From NCBI RefSeq assembly GCF_005222785.1, contig NZ_STGH01000001.1:1-64000 (forward strand): a DNA stretch of 64,000 nt, written 5' to 3'. Source of the stretch: Rhodobacter sp. SY28-1 (lineage in GTDB: Bacteria > Pseudomonadota > Alphaproteobacteria > Rhodobacterales > Rhodobacteraceae). How positions within the stretch are numbered: position 1 is the first letter of the stretch; each line of letters begins with the position of its first letter. The notes beneath the pieces are model-generated. The model did not search any database, was not told the origin of the DNA, and saw only the letters and a list, made by a program, of their open reading frames with translations. Both the position numbers and the translations under genes were made by a program. Of the stretch, positions 35,049-44,104 are shown one piece after another.

Positions 35049-36962
35049 TTACTTCAACACGCCCTTGGCCTTCAGCGCGTCGGCTTTTTCGGCGTTGTAC
35101 CACCAGATCGACAATTCGCCCAGAGCATAGGGGGGCAGCGTCTCGGGGTGTTCGTACATGTTGTAGTAGGCAACCCAGTTGTCGCGCTTGTAGTAGCGGG
35201 GGACGATCACCCATTGCGACCGCAGCACGCGGTCCAGCGCCTTGACTGTGGTGTGCAGCGCCTCGCGGCTGTCGGCGGCCTCGACCAGCTCCAGGATCTT
35301 GTCCACTGCCGGATCGGCATAGCCCATCCGGTTGCGGCTGGAATTGTCCTTTGCCACGCTTGCCCAGGCCTGTTTCAGCACGCCACCCGGTTCAAGCCCT
35401 CCGTTCACCACCGTGGTCGGCAGCGCGTCGAAGTCGAAGTTTGGCGGGCTGGCGCGTTCCTGCAGCTGCGGGTCGTCGATTATTTCAAAGCTCGCGTCCA
35501 CGCCCAGCGCGCGCAGGTTTTCGACATAGGCGTTCATCACCGGCAAAAGGTCGGTGCGGGAATGGACCATTGCCATCCGCAACGTCTTGCCGTCCTTCCG
35601 GCGCAGCCCGTCGTCGCCCACGGTCCAGCCCGCCTCGTCCAGAAGAGCAGATGCCGCGCGCAGGTTCTTGCGGTCCAGCGCCCGGTCCTCGGAGGAAACC
35701 GAGCCCATCTTCGCCTCGTCCGTCAGGATGCTGGCGGGCAGGAGACCCTCATCAACCAAGGGCTGCAGGATGGCGATCTCGCCCGGGGTGGGGACGCCCG
35801 TGGCGGCCATTTCCGAGTTCTCCCAGATCGAGTTGATCCGCGCCAGCAGCCCGTAGAACAGCGACTTGTTCGACCATTCGAAGTTGAAGACCAGGCCCAA
35901 AGCCTCGCGCACCTTGGGGTCCTGGAATTGTTCCCGGCGGAGGTTGAAGATGATCGACTGCCCGCCCGCGATATTGCCCGACGGGAACACCCCTTTGATC
36001 ACGTCACCCGAAGCGATTGTCGGGAAATCATAGCCCGTGGCCCAGCGCTTGGAATCGCCTTCGTTGCGGAAGGTGTAGACGCCCGCCTTGAACGCCTCCA
36101 TCGCGGCGTTGTCATCGCCGAAGTATTCGATCCGGATGCGGTCAAAGTTGTTCTGGCCGACGTTCAGCGGGTGCGCATTGCCCCAGTAATCCGGGTTGCG
36201 CTTGTAGATGACCTGCTGGCCGGGCTTGTAGCTTTCAAGGACGTAGGCCCCAGTGCCGAGGAAAGGCGTGAAGCTCGACTTTTCAAGGTCGAGCTTGTTG
36301 TCCTCGTAGTGCTTCTTCGAGAAGATCGGGCCGCTGCCGGCCTGGGCTGGCATGTCGCGGAAAGGCGTGCCGGGCGAAAACGTGAACTTGATGCGGTAGG
36401 GATCCAGCACCTCGACCGACTGGAACTTCTCGTTGGCCACCGATCGGTATTCCGGGATGCCCTTCTCGGCGAAAAGGTTGTGGCTGAAAAGCACGTCTTC
36501 CGCAGTGAACGGGGTGCCGTCCGAAAAGGTGACGTCCTTGCGCAGGTTGAAGATCACCCAGGACCGATCCTCGGGGTATTCGATCGTTTCGCACAGCAGG
36601 CAGTAGGCGGCGCTGACGTCGTCCAGCGTGCCGGACAGGATCGATTCGTAGAAGATCGAGGACAGGGCCGCGGCGTTGCCCTGGATGGTGTAGGGGTTGA
36701 AGCTGTCGAAGCTGCCGGGCGACCACTGGCTGATCTCGCCACCCTTGGGGGCATCGGGGTTCACATAGGGCAAGTGCGGAAAGTCGGCCGGAAGCGCCAG
36801 GTCGCCGAAGGTCGAAATCCCGTGCGACTTGAAGATCGTCTCCGCCCGGGCGGGGATCGCGACTGCGGCCAGTGCCAGGATCAGCGATCCCGTCGCGACA
36901 AGGGGGCCAAGCCCGGATTTCGCTGCTTTTGCCCGTGCTGCACTCCGCTTGTCTGTCCGCAT
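35049..36962 (-). CDS. yejA: peptide ABC transporter substrate-binding protein (YejA-like)
   Basis: A 637-residue family 5 solute-binding protein. A long signal peptide (cleavage near AIPARAET, about residue 40) is followed by [12 protein letters not shown], typical of Yej[32 protein letters not shown]-type loops and [13 protein letters not shown]-like C-terminus complete the fold. It binds oligopeptides in the periplasm. First gene of the yejABEF unit. Upstream, 36963-37070 contains no recognised promoter, and the cytochrome terminator lies beyond. Confidence 0.87.
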   Translation of the reverse strand: MRTDKRSAARAKAAKSGLGPLVATGSLILALAAVAIPARAETIFKSHGISTFGDLALPADFPHLPYVNPDAPKGGEISQWSPGSFDSFNPYTIQGNAAALSSIFYESILSGTLDDVSAAYCLLCETIEYPEDRSWVIFNLRKDVTFSDGTPFTAEDVLFSHNLFAEKGIPEYRSVANEKFQSVEVLDPYRIKFTFSPGTPFRDMPAQAGSGPIFSKKHYEDNKLDLEKSSFTPFLGTGAYVLESYKPGQQVIYKRNPDYWGNAHPLNVGQNNFDRIRIEYFGDDNAAMEAFKAGVYTFRNEGDSKRWATGYDFPTIASGDVIKGVFPSGNIAGGQSIIFNLRREQFQDPKVREALGLVFNFEWSNKSLFYGLLARINSIWENSEMAATGVPTPGEIAILQPLVDEGLLPASILTDEAKMGSVSSEDRALDRKNLRAASALLDEAGWTVGDDGLRRKDGKTLRMAMVHSRTDLLPVMNAYVENLRALGVDASFEIIDDPQLQERASPPNFDFDALPTTVVNGGLEPGGVLKQAWASVAKDNSSRNRMGYADPAVDKILELVEAADSREALHTTVKALDRVLRSQWVIVPRYYKRDNWVAYYNMYEHPETLPPYALGELSIWWYNAEKADALKAKGVLK

Positions 36963-37070
36963 CCGTCAGCCTCCCCTTCGTTCCACCTGGATCATTCATT
37001 TATGCTAATTCAGGCTTTGTCGAGCCAACAAGCCGCGATTGTGCCGCGCGATTTCGTGAGCGGAATAAAG

Positions 37071-37094
37071 AAAGCCGCCCCGGGGGGCGGCTTT
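37071..37094 (-). terminator. terminator of the cytochrome c gene
   Basis: AAAGCCGCCCC/GGGGGGCGGCTTT forms a long GC stem flanked by A and T runs. Read on the minus strand it is followed by TTTCTTTATT, so it ends the cytochrome c transcript 22 bp after the stop. It could also work on the other strand. Confidence 0.8.
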
Positions 37095-37115
37095 GCTTTG
37101 CGATCAGGCAATCTT

Positions 37116-37652
37116 TCAGGGATTTGCCGCAAGGTAGGCGATGACGTTCGCCCGGTCTTCGGGCTTCGGCAGACCTGCGAAGGCCATCTTGGTGCCCGGC
37201 AGCGCCTTTTTCGGGTTTTCCAGGAAGGCGAACAGCGCCTCGGGCGTCCAGGGTTCGGCTGCCTTGGCGGCCATCGCTTCGGAATAGGCAAAGCCGGCCG
37301 CTGCCGCATGGTTGCGCCCGACGACGCCGTTCAGATGGGGACCGACGCCGTCCGACCCGTCCAGCTTGTGGCACGAGCCGCATTTCTTGAACACCGCCTC
37401 GCCGGCGGCCGCGTCCGCCGACGCCATCAGCGCCGCGACATCCACCGTCTCAACCTCGCCCTCGGCGGGTGCGGCCTCTTCGCCGGTGTCAATGGTGTAG
37501 GCCTGGGTCAGTTCCCCCTCGGCATGGTCGCCACCATGACCCGAAGCGCCGACGTGATACAGTCCGTCGGAAGCCCAGTTCACCAGCATCAGAACCAGCA
37601 GCGAGCCGCAGACCGCGCCCACCGCCTTGGTCATCGTCATCGTGTCGAACAT
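37116..37652 (-). CDS. membrane-anchored cytochrome c (cy/c552 type)
   Basis: A 178-residue class I cytochrome c. An uncleaved N-terminal anchor ([17 protein letters not shown]) is followed by an acidic, alanine-rich linker of about 50 residues and a heme domain with CGSCH and the axial methionine in GTKMAFAG. This is the layout of cytochrome cy/CycM, which carries electrons from bc1 to the cytochrome oxidases while tethered to the membrane. The ATG at 37652 has AGGTG 6 bp before it; the GTG three codons earlier is part of that site. It has its own terminator. Confidence 0.88.
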   Translation of the reverse strand: MFDTMTMTKAVGAVCGSLLVLMLVNWASDGLYHVGASGHGGDHAEGELTQAYTIDTGEEAAPAEGEVETVDVAALMASADAAAGEAVFKKCGSCHKLDGSDGVGPHLNGVVGRNHAAAAGFAYSEAMAAKAAEPWTPEALFAFLENPKKALPGTKMAFAGLPKPEDRANVIAYLAANP

Positions 37653-37775
37653 GGGTTTCACCTATCTGGGGTCTCGGGTTGCGCGGTATCTATCCGCTTC
37701 CCCCATCCGGTTTCAAGGTGTAGACGCGCGACGAAACGCCCCGCGGGGCAGGTTTTCGACGGGAGACGAGGTCAG

Positions 37776-38609
37776 ATGGTCGGTCGCATCGCGTTTCAGG
37801 GAGAGCTGGGGGCCTATTCGCACCAGGCCTGCCAGCAATCCAGGCCGGACATGGAAGCCGTCCCCAGCACCACCTTCGAGGAAGTGGTGGACAAGGTCGC
37901 CCGCGGTGAGGTCGATCTTGGCATGCTGGCCGTCGAGAATTCCACCTATGGCCGGGTCGCGGACGTCCATTCCCTGCTGCCGCGCGCCGGGCTGCACATC
38001 GTGGACGAGGCTTTTGTCCGGGTGCATGTCAACCTTCTCGGCGTGCCGGGCGCCCGGCTGGAGGACGTGCAGGAAGCCCACGGCCACGTCGTCATCCTGC
38101 CGCAATGCGCGGGCTTCCTGAAAAAGCACGGCATCCGGGGCAAGGTCAGCTCGGACAACGCCCGCGCGGCCCGCGAAGTGGCCGAAGCCAAGGACAAGAC
38201 CAAGGCGGCGCTGGCCAGCGAACTCGCAGCGTCGATCTACGGGCTGGACGTCCTGGCCCGGCACATCGAGGATCAGGCCAACAACACCACCCGCTTTCTG
38301 GTGATGTCGCGCACTCCCGACCTGACGCGGCGCGGAACGGGCAAGATGATCACCACCTTCACCTTCCGCGTCCGCAACATCCCGGCGGCACTTTACAAGG
38401 CGATGGGCGGCTTCGCGACCAACGGCGTCAACATGACCAAGCTGGAAAGCTACATGGTCGGCGGCACCTTCACCGCGACGGAATTCTACGCCGACATCGA
38501 GGGCCACCCCGAGGACCCGAACGTGGCACTTGCACTTGAGGAGCTGCGCTACTTCACCTCCGAGCACCGCATTCTCGGCGTCTATCCGGCTGACCGCGAG
38601 AGGGGCTAG
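37776..38609 (+). CDS. pheA: prephenate dehydratase
   Basis: A 277-residue monofunctional prephenate dehydratase: GELGAYSHQA at the start, VENSTYGRV, and the T-R-F catalytic motif in NNTTRFLVMS. The C-terminal ACT domain (about 195-270) reads GVNMTKLESYMVGG where many relatives have E-S-R-P, so phenylalanine control may differ. It converts prephenate to phenylpyruvate for phenylalanine synthesis. GGGAGACGAGG precedes the ATG at 37776; the enormous frame upstream is antisense to yejA. The stop overlaps the convergent SRPBCC gene by 4 bp. Confidence 0.92.
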   Translation: MVGRIAFQGELGAYSHQACQQSRPDMEAVPSTTFEEVVDKVARGEVDLGMLAVENSTYGRVADVHSLLPRAGLHIVDEAFVRVHVNLLGVPGARLEDVQEAHGHVVILPQCAGFLKKHGIRGKVSSDNARAAREVAEAKDKTKAALASELAASIYGLDVLARHIEDQANNTTRFLVMSRTPDLTRRGTGKMITTFTFRVRNIPAALYKAMGGFATNGVNMTKLESYMVGGTFTATEFYADIEGHPEDPNVALALEELRYFTSEHRILGVYPADRERG

Positions 38610-39082
38610 GCCTGTGACTGGCTGCGGTCGTAACGCTCCTTGATCCGCGAACCGAGCCGCGCCAACCCCTTTTCGAACCGGGCCTGCACCCGCCCCTTGG
38701 CCAGCCGCATCGTGTTGATGAAAAGCCGTGCCGCCAGCGTCTTCGGCTTCACTTCCAGATCCACGCGAAGCCTGCTGCGACGTGGCGACAGGACCATGAC
38801 CTCAAGACTGGTCACGCCGTCGATCGAGGGGCTGTCGATCCCCATCGCGATCCGCTGGCCCGGCGTCAGGTCATTGATGCGCAAGAGCATCTTCCGCGCC
38901 TTGCCGCGGAAATGACCACGGACGCGCCACTCCGCCCCAACGCCCATTGCGGGCGTCCCTGCCGGACGTTCGATTTCAACCCCGTTACGGATCGCCTCAC
39001 GCTCCCATGCCGCGTGGTCGATCAGTGTGGCATAGACGGCAGCCGCAGGCACTTCCAGGTCGGTCTTGGCCGTCAGTTTCAT
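38606..39082 (-). CDS. SRPBCC-family protein
   Basis: A 158-residue START/SRPBCC-like protein: LEVPAAAVYATLIDHAAWE at the start, an AEWRVRGHFRGKARKMLLRI strand pair, and a long basic C-terminal helix (RLAKGRVQARFEKGLARLGSRIKER). Such proteins form hydrophobic pockets for lipids or aromatic compounds, but no specific ligand can be named. It converges on pheA with a 4-bp overlap and sits 55 bp from nudC on the same strand. Confidence 0.75.
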   Translation of the reverse strand: MKLTAKTDLEVPAAAVYATLIDHAAWEREAIRNGVEIERPAGTPAMGVGAEWRVRGHFRGKARKMLLRINDLTPGQRIAMGIDSPSIDGVTSLEVMVLSPRRSRLRVDLEVKPKTLAARLFINTMRLAKGRVQARFEKGLARLGSRIKERYDRSQSQA

Positions 39083-39137
39083 CTGCGCTCCACGGGTGAA
39101 TGTCCGGTCAGGTCAACCGCATAGCAGGAAGATCGGG

Positions 39138-40088
39138 TCATTCAAGCCGATCCGCAAGCCAGTTGCGCAGAATGAAGTTCGCAATTGCGCCTTTCCGGCT
39201 GGGGCGGATGACCGGATGCCGACCGGCAAAGGCCTGCACCAGCTCTTCCCGACTGACCCAGAGCGCGGACTCCAGTTCCAGGGGGTCAATCTTGATCTCG
39301 GTCGTCGTCGCCTCGCACCGCGCGCCGATCATCAACGAGGCGGGAAATGGCCAGGGCTGGCTTGCCAGATAGCTGACCGCTCCACACCTGACGCCGGTCT
39401 CTTCCAGCACCTCGCGGCGCACGGCGGCCTCGATGGTTTCCCCGGGTTCGACGAATCCTGCCAGCAGGGAATACATCCCCTCGGGCCATCCGGGGCTCCG
39501 CCCCAGAAGCACCGAATTTCCCCGTGTTACCAGCATGATGACAACCGGATCCGTCCGCGGGAAGTGATCGGCACCGCAGGCCGGGCAGGTCCGCTGCCAG
39601 CCGCCCTCCGTCATCTCGGACCCCGCCCCGCAGGTCGAGCAGAAGCCATGGCTTCTGTGCCACTGCACCAGCGCCTTGGCGGTCGCCACCAGCTCGGCCG
39701 CGCGCGGGTCAAGCAGGGTCATCACACCGCGCAGTTCGGTGAAGCCGGTGTCGGACGCCAGCGCCGGATGCCGCTGGACCGTCTGGTCGAAGAACCCGCT
39801 TTCCGGCGCATCCGCCCCGGCCTCTGGCGCCCAGCCCGACAGATCGACGGCAAAGCGCGGCAGCCCTTCATCCATGCCCAGAAAGATCGCAGGCCCGCCC
39901 AAGGCCAGCACCGGATGGTCCTGCGGAACCCAGGCCAGACGATCGCCAGCCACCAGCGGCTTGCCCCGCCAGATCGGCAGCACCATCCCCCTGGCCAAGG
40001 CCTCGCCCAGTCCCTCGGCATCTCGCCGCAGCGCCGCGTTCCGGTCCAGTCCGGAGCCACCAAAAGTCACAGTCTCGGCTATACGCAT
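39138..40088 (-). CDS. nudC: NAD(+)/NADH diphosphatase (NudC)
   Basis: A 316-residue NudC. A zinc ribbon with two cysteine pairs (FCSTCGAG and TCPACGAD) separates the N-terminal domain from a Nudix domain with the box GFVEPGETIEAAVRREVLEETG. The SQPWPFPASLM motif downstream is the NudC hallmark. It hydrolyses NADH to NMNH and AMP and can remove NAD caps from RNA. The ATG at 40088 is preferred over an upstream frame beginning at 40139. Confidence 0.93.
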   Translation of the reverse strand: MRIAETVTFGGSGLDRNAALRRDAEGLGEALARGMVLPIWRGKPLVAGDRLAWVPQDHPVLALGGPAIFLGMDEGLPRFAVDLSGWAPEAGADAPESGFFDQTVQRHPALASDTGFTELRGVMTLLDPRAAELVATAKALVQWHRSHGFCSTCGAGSEMTEGGWQRTCPACGADHFPRTDPVVIMLVTRGNSVLLGRSPGWPEGMYSLLAGFVEPGETIEAAVRREVLEETGVRCGAVSYLASQPWPFPASLMIGARCEATTTEIKIDPLELESALWVSREELVQAFAGRHPVIRPSRKGAIANFILRNWLADRLE

Positions 40089-40312
40089 TTTGACCTGGTT
40101 GCCCCGCTTTTCAGACGGCGAAATCGCCGTCCGGATCACATCGCCTCAACTACGATTGAATGCAATTCGCAAGCGCTCAACCTTCGCGTGAATAACGACA
40201 ATTTGCCATAACATTGACACAACCAAAAAGGTAGATCGCACGCGTAAAGCGTGCATTAATCGTGGTGTTGACCGTCCGAGTGACCAGGTTGCAGGCAGTA
40301 ACTGGAAGTTCC
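40089..40312. promoter_or_regulatory. divergent nudC/cpdB intergenic region with two perfect hairpins
   Basis: GACGGCG-aaat-CGCCGTC (40114-40131) lies near nudC, and GCACGC-gtaaa-GCGTGC (40238-40254) nearer the nucleotidase. The region between is AT-rich for this genome, with a TTGACA at 40214-40219 on the + strand. It should hold both promoters; -10 boxes could not be fixed. Confidence 0.45.
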
Positions 40313-42274
40313 ATGTTGCAAGTTCCCGTCGTGTCAGTCGTCCCCGCACTTGGCCCGGTCTCGCCTGAGGCTGATGATGGCCCCCAAGGCGGCCATCCGG
40401 CTCCTGCAACGGCCCGCAAGACCGCACCCCGCGCGTCTTTGCGGGTGATTGCGACAAGCGACCTGCACGCCAGCCTGATGCCCTACGATTATTGCGCGAA
40501 CCGGCCCAATTCCAGCATGGGTCTGGGCGCAATTTCCCAGCAGATCGCCGAGGCGCGGGGCGAGGCGCAGAATTGCCTCTTGTTCGACAATGGCGATTTC
40601 CTCCAGGGCAGCCCGATTGCCGACTTTGCCGCCACTGCCCGGCGGCGGCGGGCGCATCCTGTCATTACGGCGTTCAACACGCTTGGCTATGACGCGGTCA
40701 CGCTGGGCAATCACGAATTCGACTATGGCCTGCGGTTCCTGGCGCAGGCTCTGACCAGCGCCCGGTTTCCCGTGGTATCGGCCAACATCGCCAGGCGGCT
40801 GGGGAAAAGCCCCGCGCGGGACGATACGCTTGTGCCGCCCTTCGCGATCCTGCGCCGCCAGATCGTTGACCATGCCGGCAAGACCCATGTGATCCGCGTC
40901 GGCGTGATCGGCTTTGCTCCGCCCCAGATCGAGGAATGGGACCGCGACACCCCGGATGGCGGGATCCTGACCCGCGACATCCTGGCATCGGCCCGCGCCT
41001 GGCTGCCCCGCCTTCGAGCGCGGGGTGCCGATATCATCGTGGCTCTGGCCCATACCGGGATCGGGCCGCTGGACCCCGAACACGGGACCGAAAACGCCGC
41101 GACGGCGCTGGCGGCACTGCCCGAGATCGACGCCGTCGTTGCCGGTCACAGCCACCAGGTCTTTCCGGGCCCGGACATCCCCGCGGCCGCGGCAGTTGAC
41201 CCCGTCGCCGGGCGGCTGGCCGGCAAGCCTGCCGTCATGCCCGGCCATTCGGCCAGCCATGTCGGGATCATCGACCTGGAACTGGAACGCTGCCCCTCCC
41301 GCTCGCGGCGCTGGCGGGTCGTGGGGGCCTCCACCCGCGTCGGCCAACGCAGCACCGCCGCTGCCATGGCCACCCCGGCGCTGCATCAGGCGCTTGCACC
41401 GGATCACCGCGCCGCCCTGGCCTGGTCGCGGCGGCATCTCGGCGAAACTTCGGTGCCGCTGCACAGCCATTTCGCGACCGTGGCACCGTCAGCGGCGCTG
41501 AACCTGATCGCAGAGGCCAAGGCGGACCACGTCCGGCAGGCCCTGGTCGGCACGGGTTGGGAGCATTTGCCGCTCCTTTCCTCGGGCACCCCCTTCCGGA
41601 CCGGCGGGCGTGGCGGCCCGATGAACTACACCGACATTCCGGCCGGACCCTTGCGGATGCGCAATCTCTCCGACCTCTATCCTTTCCCCAACACCATCGT
41701 CACTCTGCTGCTGACGGGGGCCGAACTTGCCACCTGGCTGGAACGCGCGGCGACCGTGTTCAACCGGATCGAACCCGGATCGGCCCAGACGCCCCTTCTC
41801 AACCCTGCCGTGCCCGGCTTTGTCTTCGAGATGATCCCCCAGCTCAGCTACGCCATCGACCTCAGCCAGCCCGCGCGCTTTGACCCGCAGGGGCGGCTGG
41901 AAAGCCCCGAGGCCCGGCGCATCACCGGCCTGAGCCATGGCAACCGCCCGGTGCGCGACGAGGACGGGTTCCTTCTGGTGACCAACAGCCATCGCGCCGG
42001 TCGGGCCCGTCTGCAGGACCCCGAAACCGAGCTGAAGGTCGTCTTCACCGACGGGGCGCGGGTGCAATCGGTCATCGCCTCGTATCTGCAGCGTCTGGGG
42101 ACCGTCAGCGGCGCTGTGCGGCGGAACTGGCATTTCCTGCCGATGCCCGGCACCAGCGCGATCATTGCTACCGGGGACCGCGCCGCACCTCACCTGGGCG
42201 ACATCGCCCCCTTCCGTCCCGTCGACCTTGGCAAGGACGGCGACGGCTTTGCCCACTACCGGCTGCACCTCTGA
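40313..42274 (+). CDS. bifunctional 2',3'-cyclic-nucleotide phosphodiesterase/3'-nucleotidase (CpdB-like)
   Basis: A 653-residue protein with an N-terminal metallophosphoesterase (ATSDLHASLMPYDY, DNGDFLQGSP, TLGNHEFDYG, ALAHTGIG, VVAGHSHQVF) supplying the dinuclear metal site, and a C-terminal 5'-nucleotidase domain with RTGGRGGPMNYTDIPAG and FPFNT-like segments. Family members are periplasmic, yet no signal peptide can be seen from the ATG at 40313 (GGAAG upstream) or from GTG 40262. The protein may be cytoplasmic or use another start. Confidence 0.85.
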   Translation: MLQVPVVSVVPALGPVSPEADDGPQGGHPAPATARKTAPRASLRVIATSDLHASLMPYDYCANRPNSSMGLGAISQQIAEARGEAQNCLLFDNGDFLQGSPIADFAATARRRRAHPVITAFNTLGYDAVTLGNHEFDYGLRFLAQALTSARFPVVSANIARRLGKSPARDDTLVPPFAILRRQIVDHAGKTHVIRVGVIGFAPPQIEEWDRDTPDGGILTRDILASARAWLPRLRARGADIIVALAHTGIGPLDPEHGTENAATALAALPEIDAVVAGHSHQVFPGPDIPAAAAVDPVAGRLAGKPAVMPGHSASHVGIIDLELERCPSRSRRWRVVGASTRVGQRSTAAAMATPALHQALAPDHRAALAWSRRHLGETSVPLHSHFATVAPSAALNLIAEAKADHVRQALVGTGWEHLPLLSSGTPFRTGGRGGPMNYTDIPAGPLRMRNLSDLYPFPNTIVTLLLTGAELATWLERAATVFNRIEPGSAQTPLLNPAVPGFVFEMIPQLSYAIDLSQPARFDPQGRLESPEARRITGLSHGNRPVRDEDGFLLVTNSHRAGRARLQDPETELKVVFTDGARVQSVIASYLQRLGTVSGAVRRNWHFLPMPGTSAIIATGDRAAPHLGDIAPFRPVDLGKDGDGFAHYRLHL

Positions 42275-42320
42275 TCGGCTATGGCACCGCCATCCGCCCC
42301 AGAGACCAAAGCCCGTGACC

Positions 42321-42950
42321 ATGACCTATGACGCCATCCTCTTCGATCTCGACGGCACACTGATCGACACCGAAAGCATCGCCCTTGCGACCGGCATGGC
42401 CGCCTTCGCGGCGCATGGCCATCCGGTGGACCACGCCTTCATGCACGGCCTTGTCGGCAAGGACGAGCCGACCGCCGCCCGCATCATCCGCGCCGCCCTG
42501 CCCGGTGTCGACCTAGCAGCGGTGAACCTGCACTGGCGCAAGGGATTCGATGACGGAGTGAATGCCGGTCTGGACCTGAAACCCGGCGCACGCGACCTGC
42601 TGCCTGCCCTCTCCGCCCCCCTGGCCATCGTCACCTCGACCGGCCGCACAGGCGCGCATCGCAAGCTGGGCATCGCCGGGATCGCCGATGCCTTCACCCA
42701 TGTCGTCACCCTCGACGATGTCCGGTCGCCCAAACCGGACCCGGAACCCTACCTGCTGGCCGCCACCCTGTTCGGCGTGGCCCCCGCACGGTGTCTGGTG
42801 TTCGAGGACAGCGAAACCGGGGCCGAGGCCGCACATCGCGCCGGATGCACCGTCGTTCAGGTGCCGGACATCGTCCCAAGCGAGGGTCGCTGGGCGCACC
42901 ATCTCGCGCCAGACCTCTTGACCGGCGCACGGATGGCCGGGCTTATCTGA
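42321..42950 (+). CDS. HAD-family hydrolase (phosphoglycolate phosphatase/beta-PGM type)
   Basis: A 209-residue HAD subfamily IA enzyme. Motif I FDLDGTLIDTES, motif II IVTSTGR, motif III with the lysine in KPDPEPY, and motif IV FEDSETG are all present, with a helical cap between I and II. It dephosphorylates or isomerises a small phosphorylated sugar or acid; the substrate cannot be told. GTG at 42315 and ATG at 42321 both fit; ATG preferred. Confidence 0.87.
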   Translation: MTYDAILFDLDGTLIDTESIALATGMAAFAAHGHPVDHAFMHGLVGKDEPTAARIIRAALPGVDLAAVNLHWRKGFDDGVNAGLDLKPGARDLLPALSAPLAIVTSTGRTGAHRKLGIAGIADAFTHVVTLDDVRSPKPDPEPYLLAATLFGVAPARCLVFEDSETGAEAAHRAGCTVVQVPDIVPSEGRWAHHLAPDLLTGARMAGLI

Positions 42951-42952
42951 CC

Positions 42953-43633
42953 TCAGCCCGCCTTGGCCAACACGCCGTCCTGCAGCTTCCGCTCCAGCGC
43001 CTCGGTCCACAGCGCGATCCCGCCAATGAAGTCATCCGTCGTGGCCAGCGCCAGTTCCGGCAAATCCTGTTCCAGGAACAGCCGCGACCCGATGTAGCGC
43101 TTCTTCGGGTTCGCATCGTGCCAGGCTATCGCCCCGCCCGGCGCCAGGATCGCCCGCGCAAGCTCGGTATCCTGCCGCACCCCTTCGCGCGAATGATCGC
43201 CGTCGATGAACACCAGATCCATCCGGCCATGGTCGCGGACAAAGGCCTTGGGGTCGATCTTGTGCGAATCTCCGATCAGCTGGGTAAAGCGGTCCCGGTT
43301 CCCGGGGCTGACCAGCGCCCCGACCTCGGCGATGCTCAACTCGTCATTGTTGAACTGCCGCCCGGCCTGGTCATTGACGAAGGCGATCGAGATCACTTGT
43401 GCGTCGGGCAACAGTTGCAGGATCATCTCGGACGAGGCCCCGCGATAGGTGCCGATCTCGAACACCCGGCTGGGGCGGCAATGCAGTACCGCCGCCGCCA
43501 GTGACTCCACGTCGATCCGGTGCATCATCCCTTGCGAGATTTCCAGCGTCCGCTCCAGCACCTCGCGCGACCGGTCCCGCAGGGCAGGCTCCACGTTCAG
43601 CAGCGAAAACCAGTCGGCATGGCGTTGCAGCAA
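42953..43633 (-). CDS. class I SAM-dependent methyltransferase
   Basis: A 226-residue methyltransferase with VFEIGTYRGASS (SAM loop I), MDLVFIDGDHSREGV and GGAIAWHDANP. This arrangement fits the Methyltransf_24/catechol-O-methyltransferase-like group often found with surface glycan or antibiotic genes. The start is TTG 43633, with AGGAG 9 bp upstream and no ATG available before the SAM loop. It converges with the HAD gene, 2 bp apart. Acceptor unknown. Confidence 0.78.
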   Translation of the reverse strand: MLQRHADWFSLLNVEPALRDRSREVLERTLEISQGMMHRIDVESLAAAVLHCRPSRVFEIGTYRGASSEMILQLLPDAQVISIAFVNDQAGRQFNNDELSIAEVGALVSPGNRDRFTQLIGDSHKIDPKAFVRDHGRMDLVFIDGDHSREGVRQDTELARAILAPGGAIAWHDANPKKRYIGSRLFLEQDLPELALATTDDFIGGIALWTEALERKLQDGVLAKAG

Positions 43634-43697
43634 GATGATCGTCTCCTGTCCGGGTGCGCTTAGGGTCTACAAAGCTTTCCCCGGCCTCACAACCGGA

Positions 43698-44063
43698 TCA
43701 GGCCTTGCGGGCGTGCAATTCGCACAGGCAGGACACGGGCTCGCCGTGATTGCGTTCGATGACCGCGTCGGGCGCCATCCGGTCCATCGCCTGGGCAAGG
43801 TCGATGTCCAGCTCGGTCAGGCCCTTGGCGGAATGGGTGGTCAGGGTCACATCCACGACATTGTAGCGGTTGGTCCAGTCCGGGTGATGATTCAGCTTTT
43901 CAGCCACCAGCGCCGCGCGGGACATGAACCCCCAGGCCTCCTGAAAGCTGCCAAACTTCCACACCTTTCGGATCGCATCCGTGCCCGGCACGGCGGCCCA
44001 TCCGGTCTCGGCCAGGGGCGGCAACTGGGCCTTGCGGTCGGTTTCGGTCATCAAGTCGGGCAT
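43698..44063 (-). CDS. phhB: pterin-4a-carbinolamine dehydratase
   Basis: A 121-residue PCD/DCoH fold. The active-site block KLNHHPDWTNRYNVVDVTLTTHSAKGLTELD shows the H-H-P-x-W pattern and the third histidine. It regenerates the pterin cofactor of aromatic amino acid hydroxylases; no hydroxylase gene is adjacent, and alphaproteobacteria use relatives for molybdopterin too. The ATG at 44063 follows GAGGAC. It is 41 bp after the stop of the GNAT-like gene on the same strand. Confidence 0.9.
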   Translation of the reverse strand: MPDLMTETDRKAQLPPLAETGWAAVPGTDAIRKVWKFGSFQEAWGFMSRAALVAEKLNHHPDWTNRYNVVDVTLTTHSAKGLTELDIDLAQAMDRMAPDAVIERNHGEPVSCLCELHARKA

Positions 44064-44104
44064 GATGTCCTCGCTGGGATCAAGGTGCAGGGCATTGCGC
44101 CAGC

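Noticed and set aside
35148-37775. Very long + strand frame (continuous with pheA) antisense to yejA
   Set aside because: High GC keeps antisense frames open. The translation has no family motifs until pheA begins at 37776, while yejA is clearly coding on the other strand.
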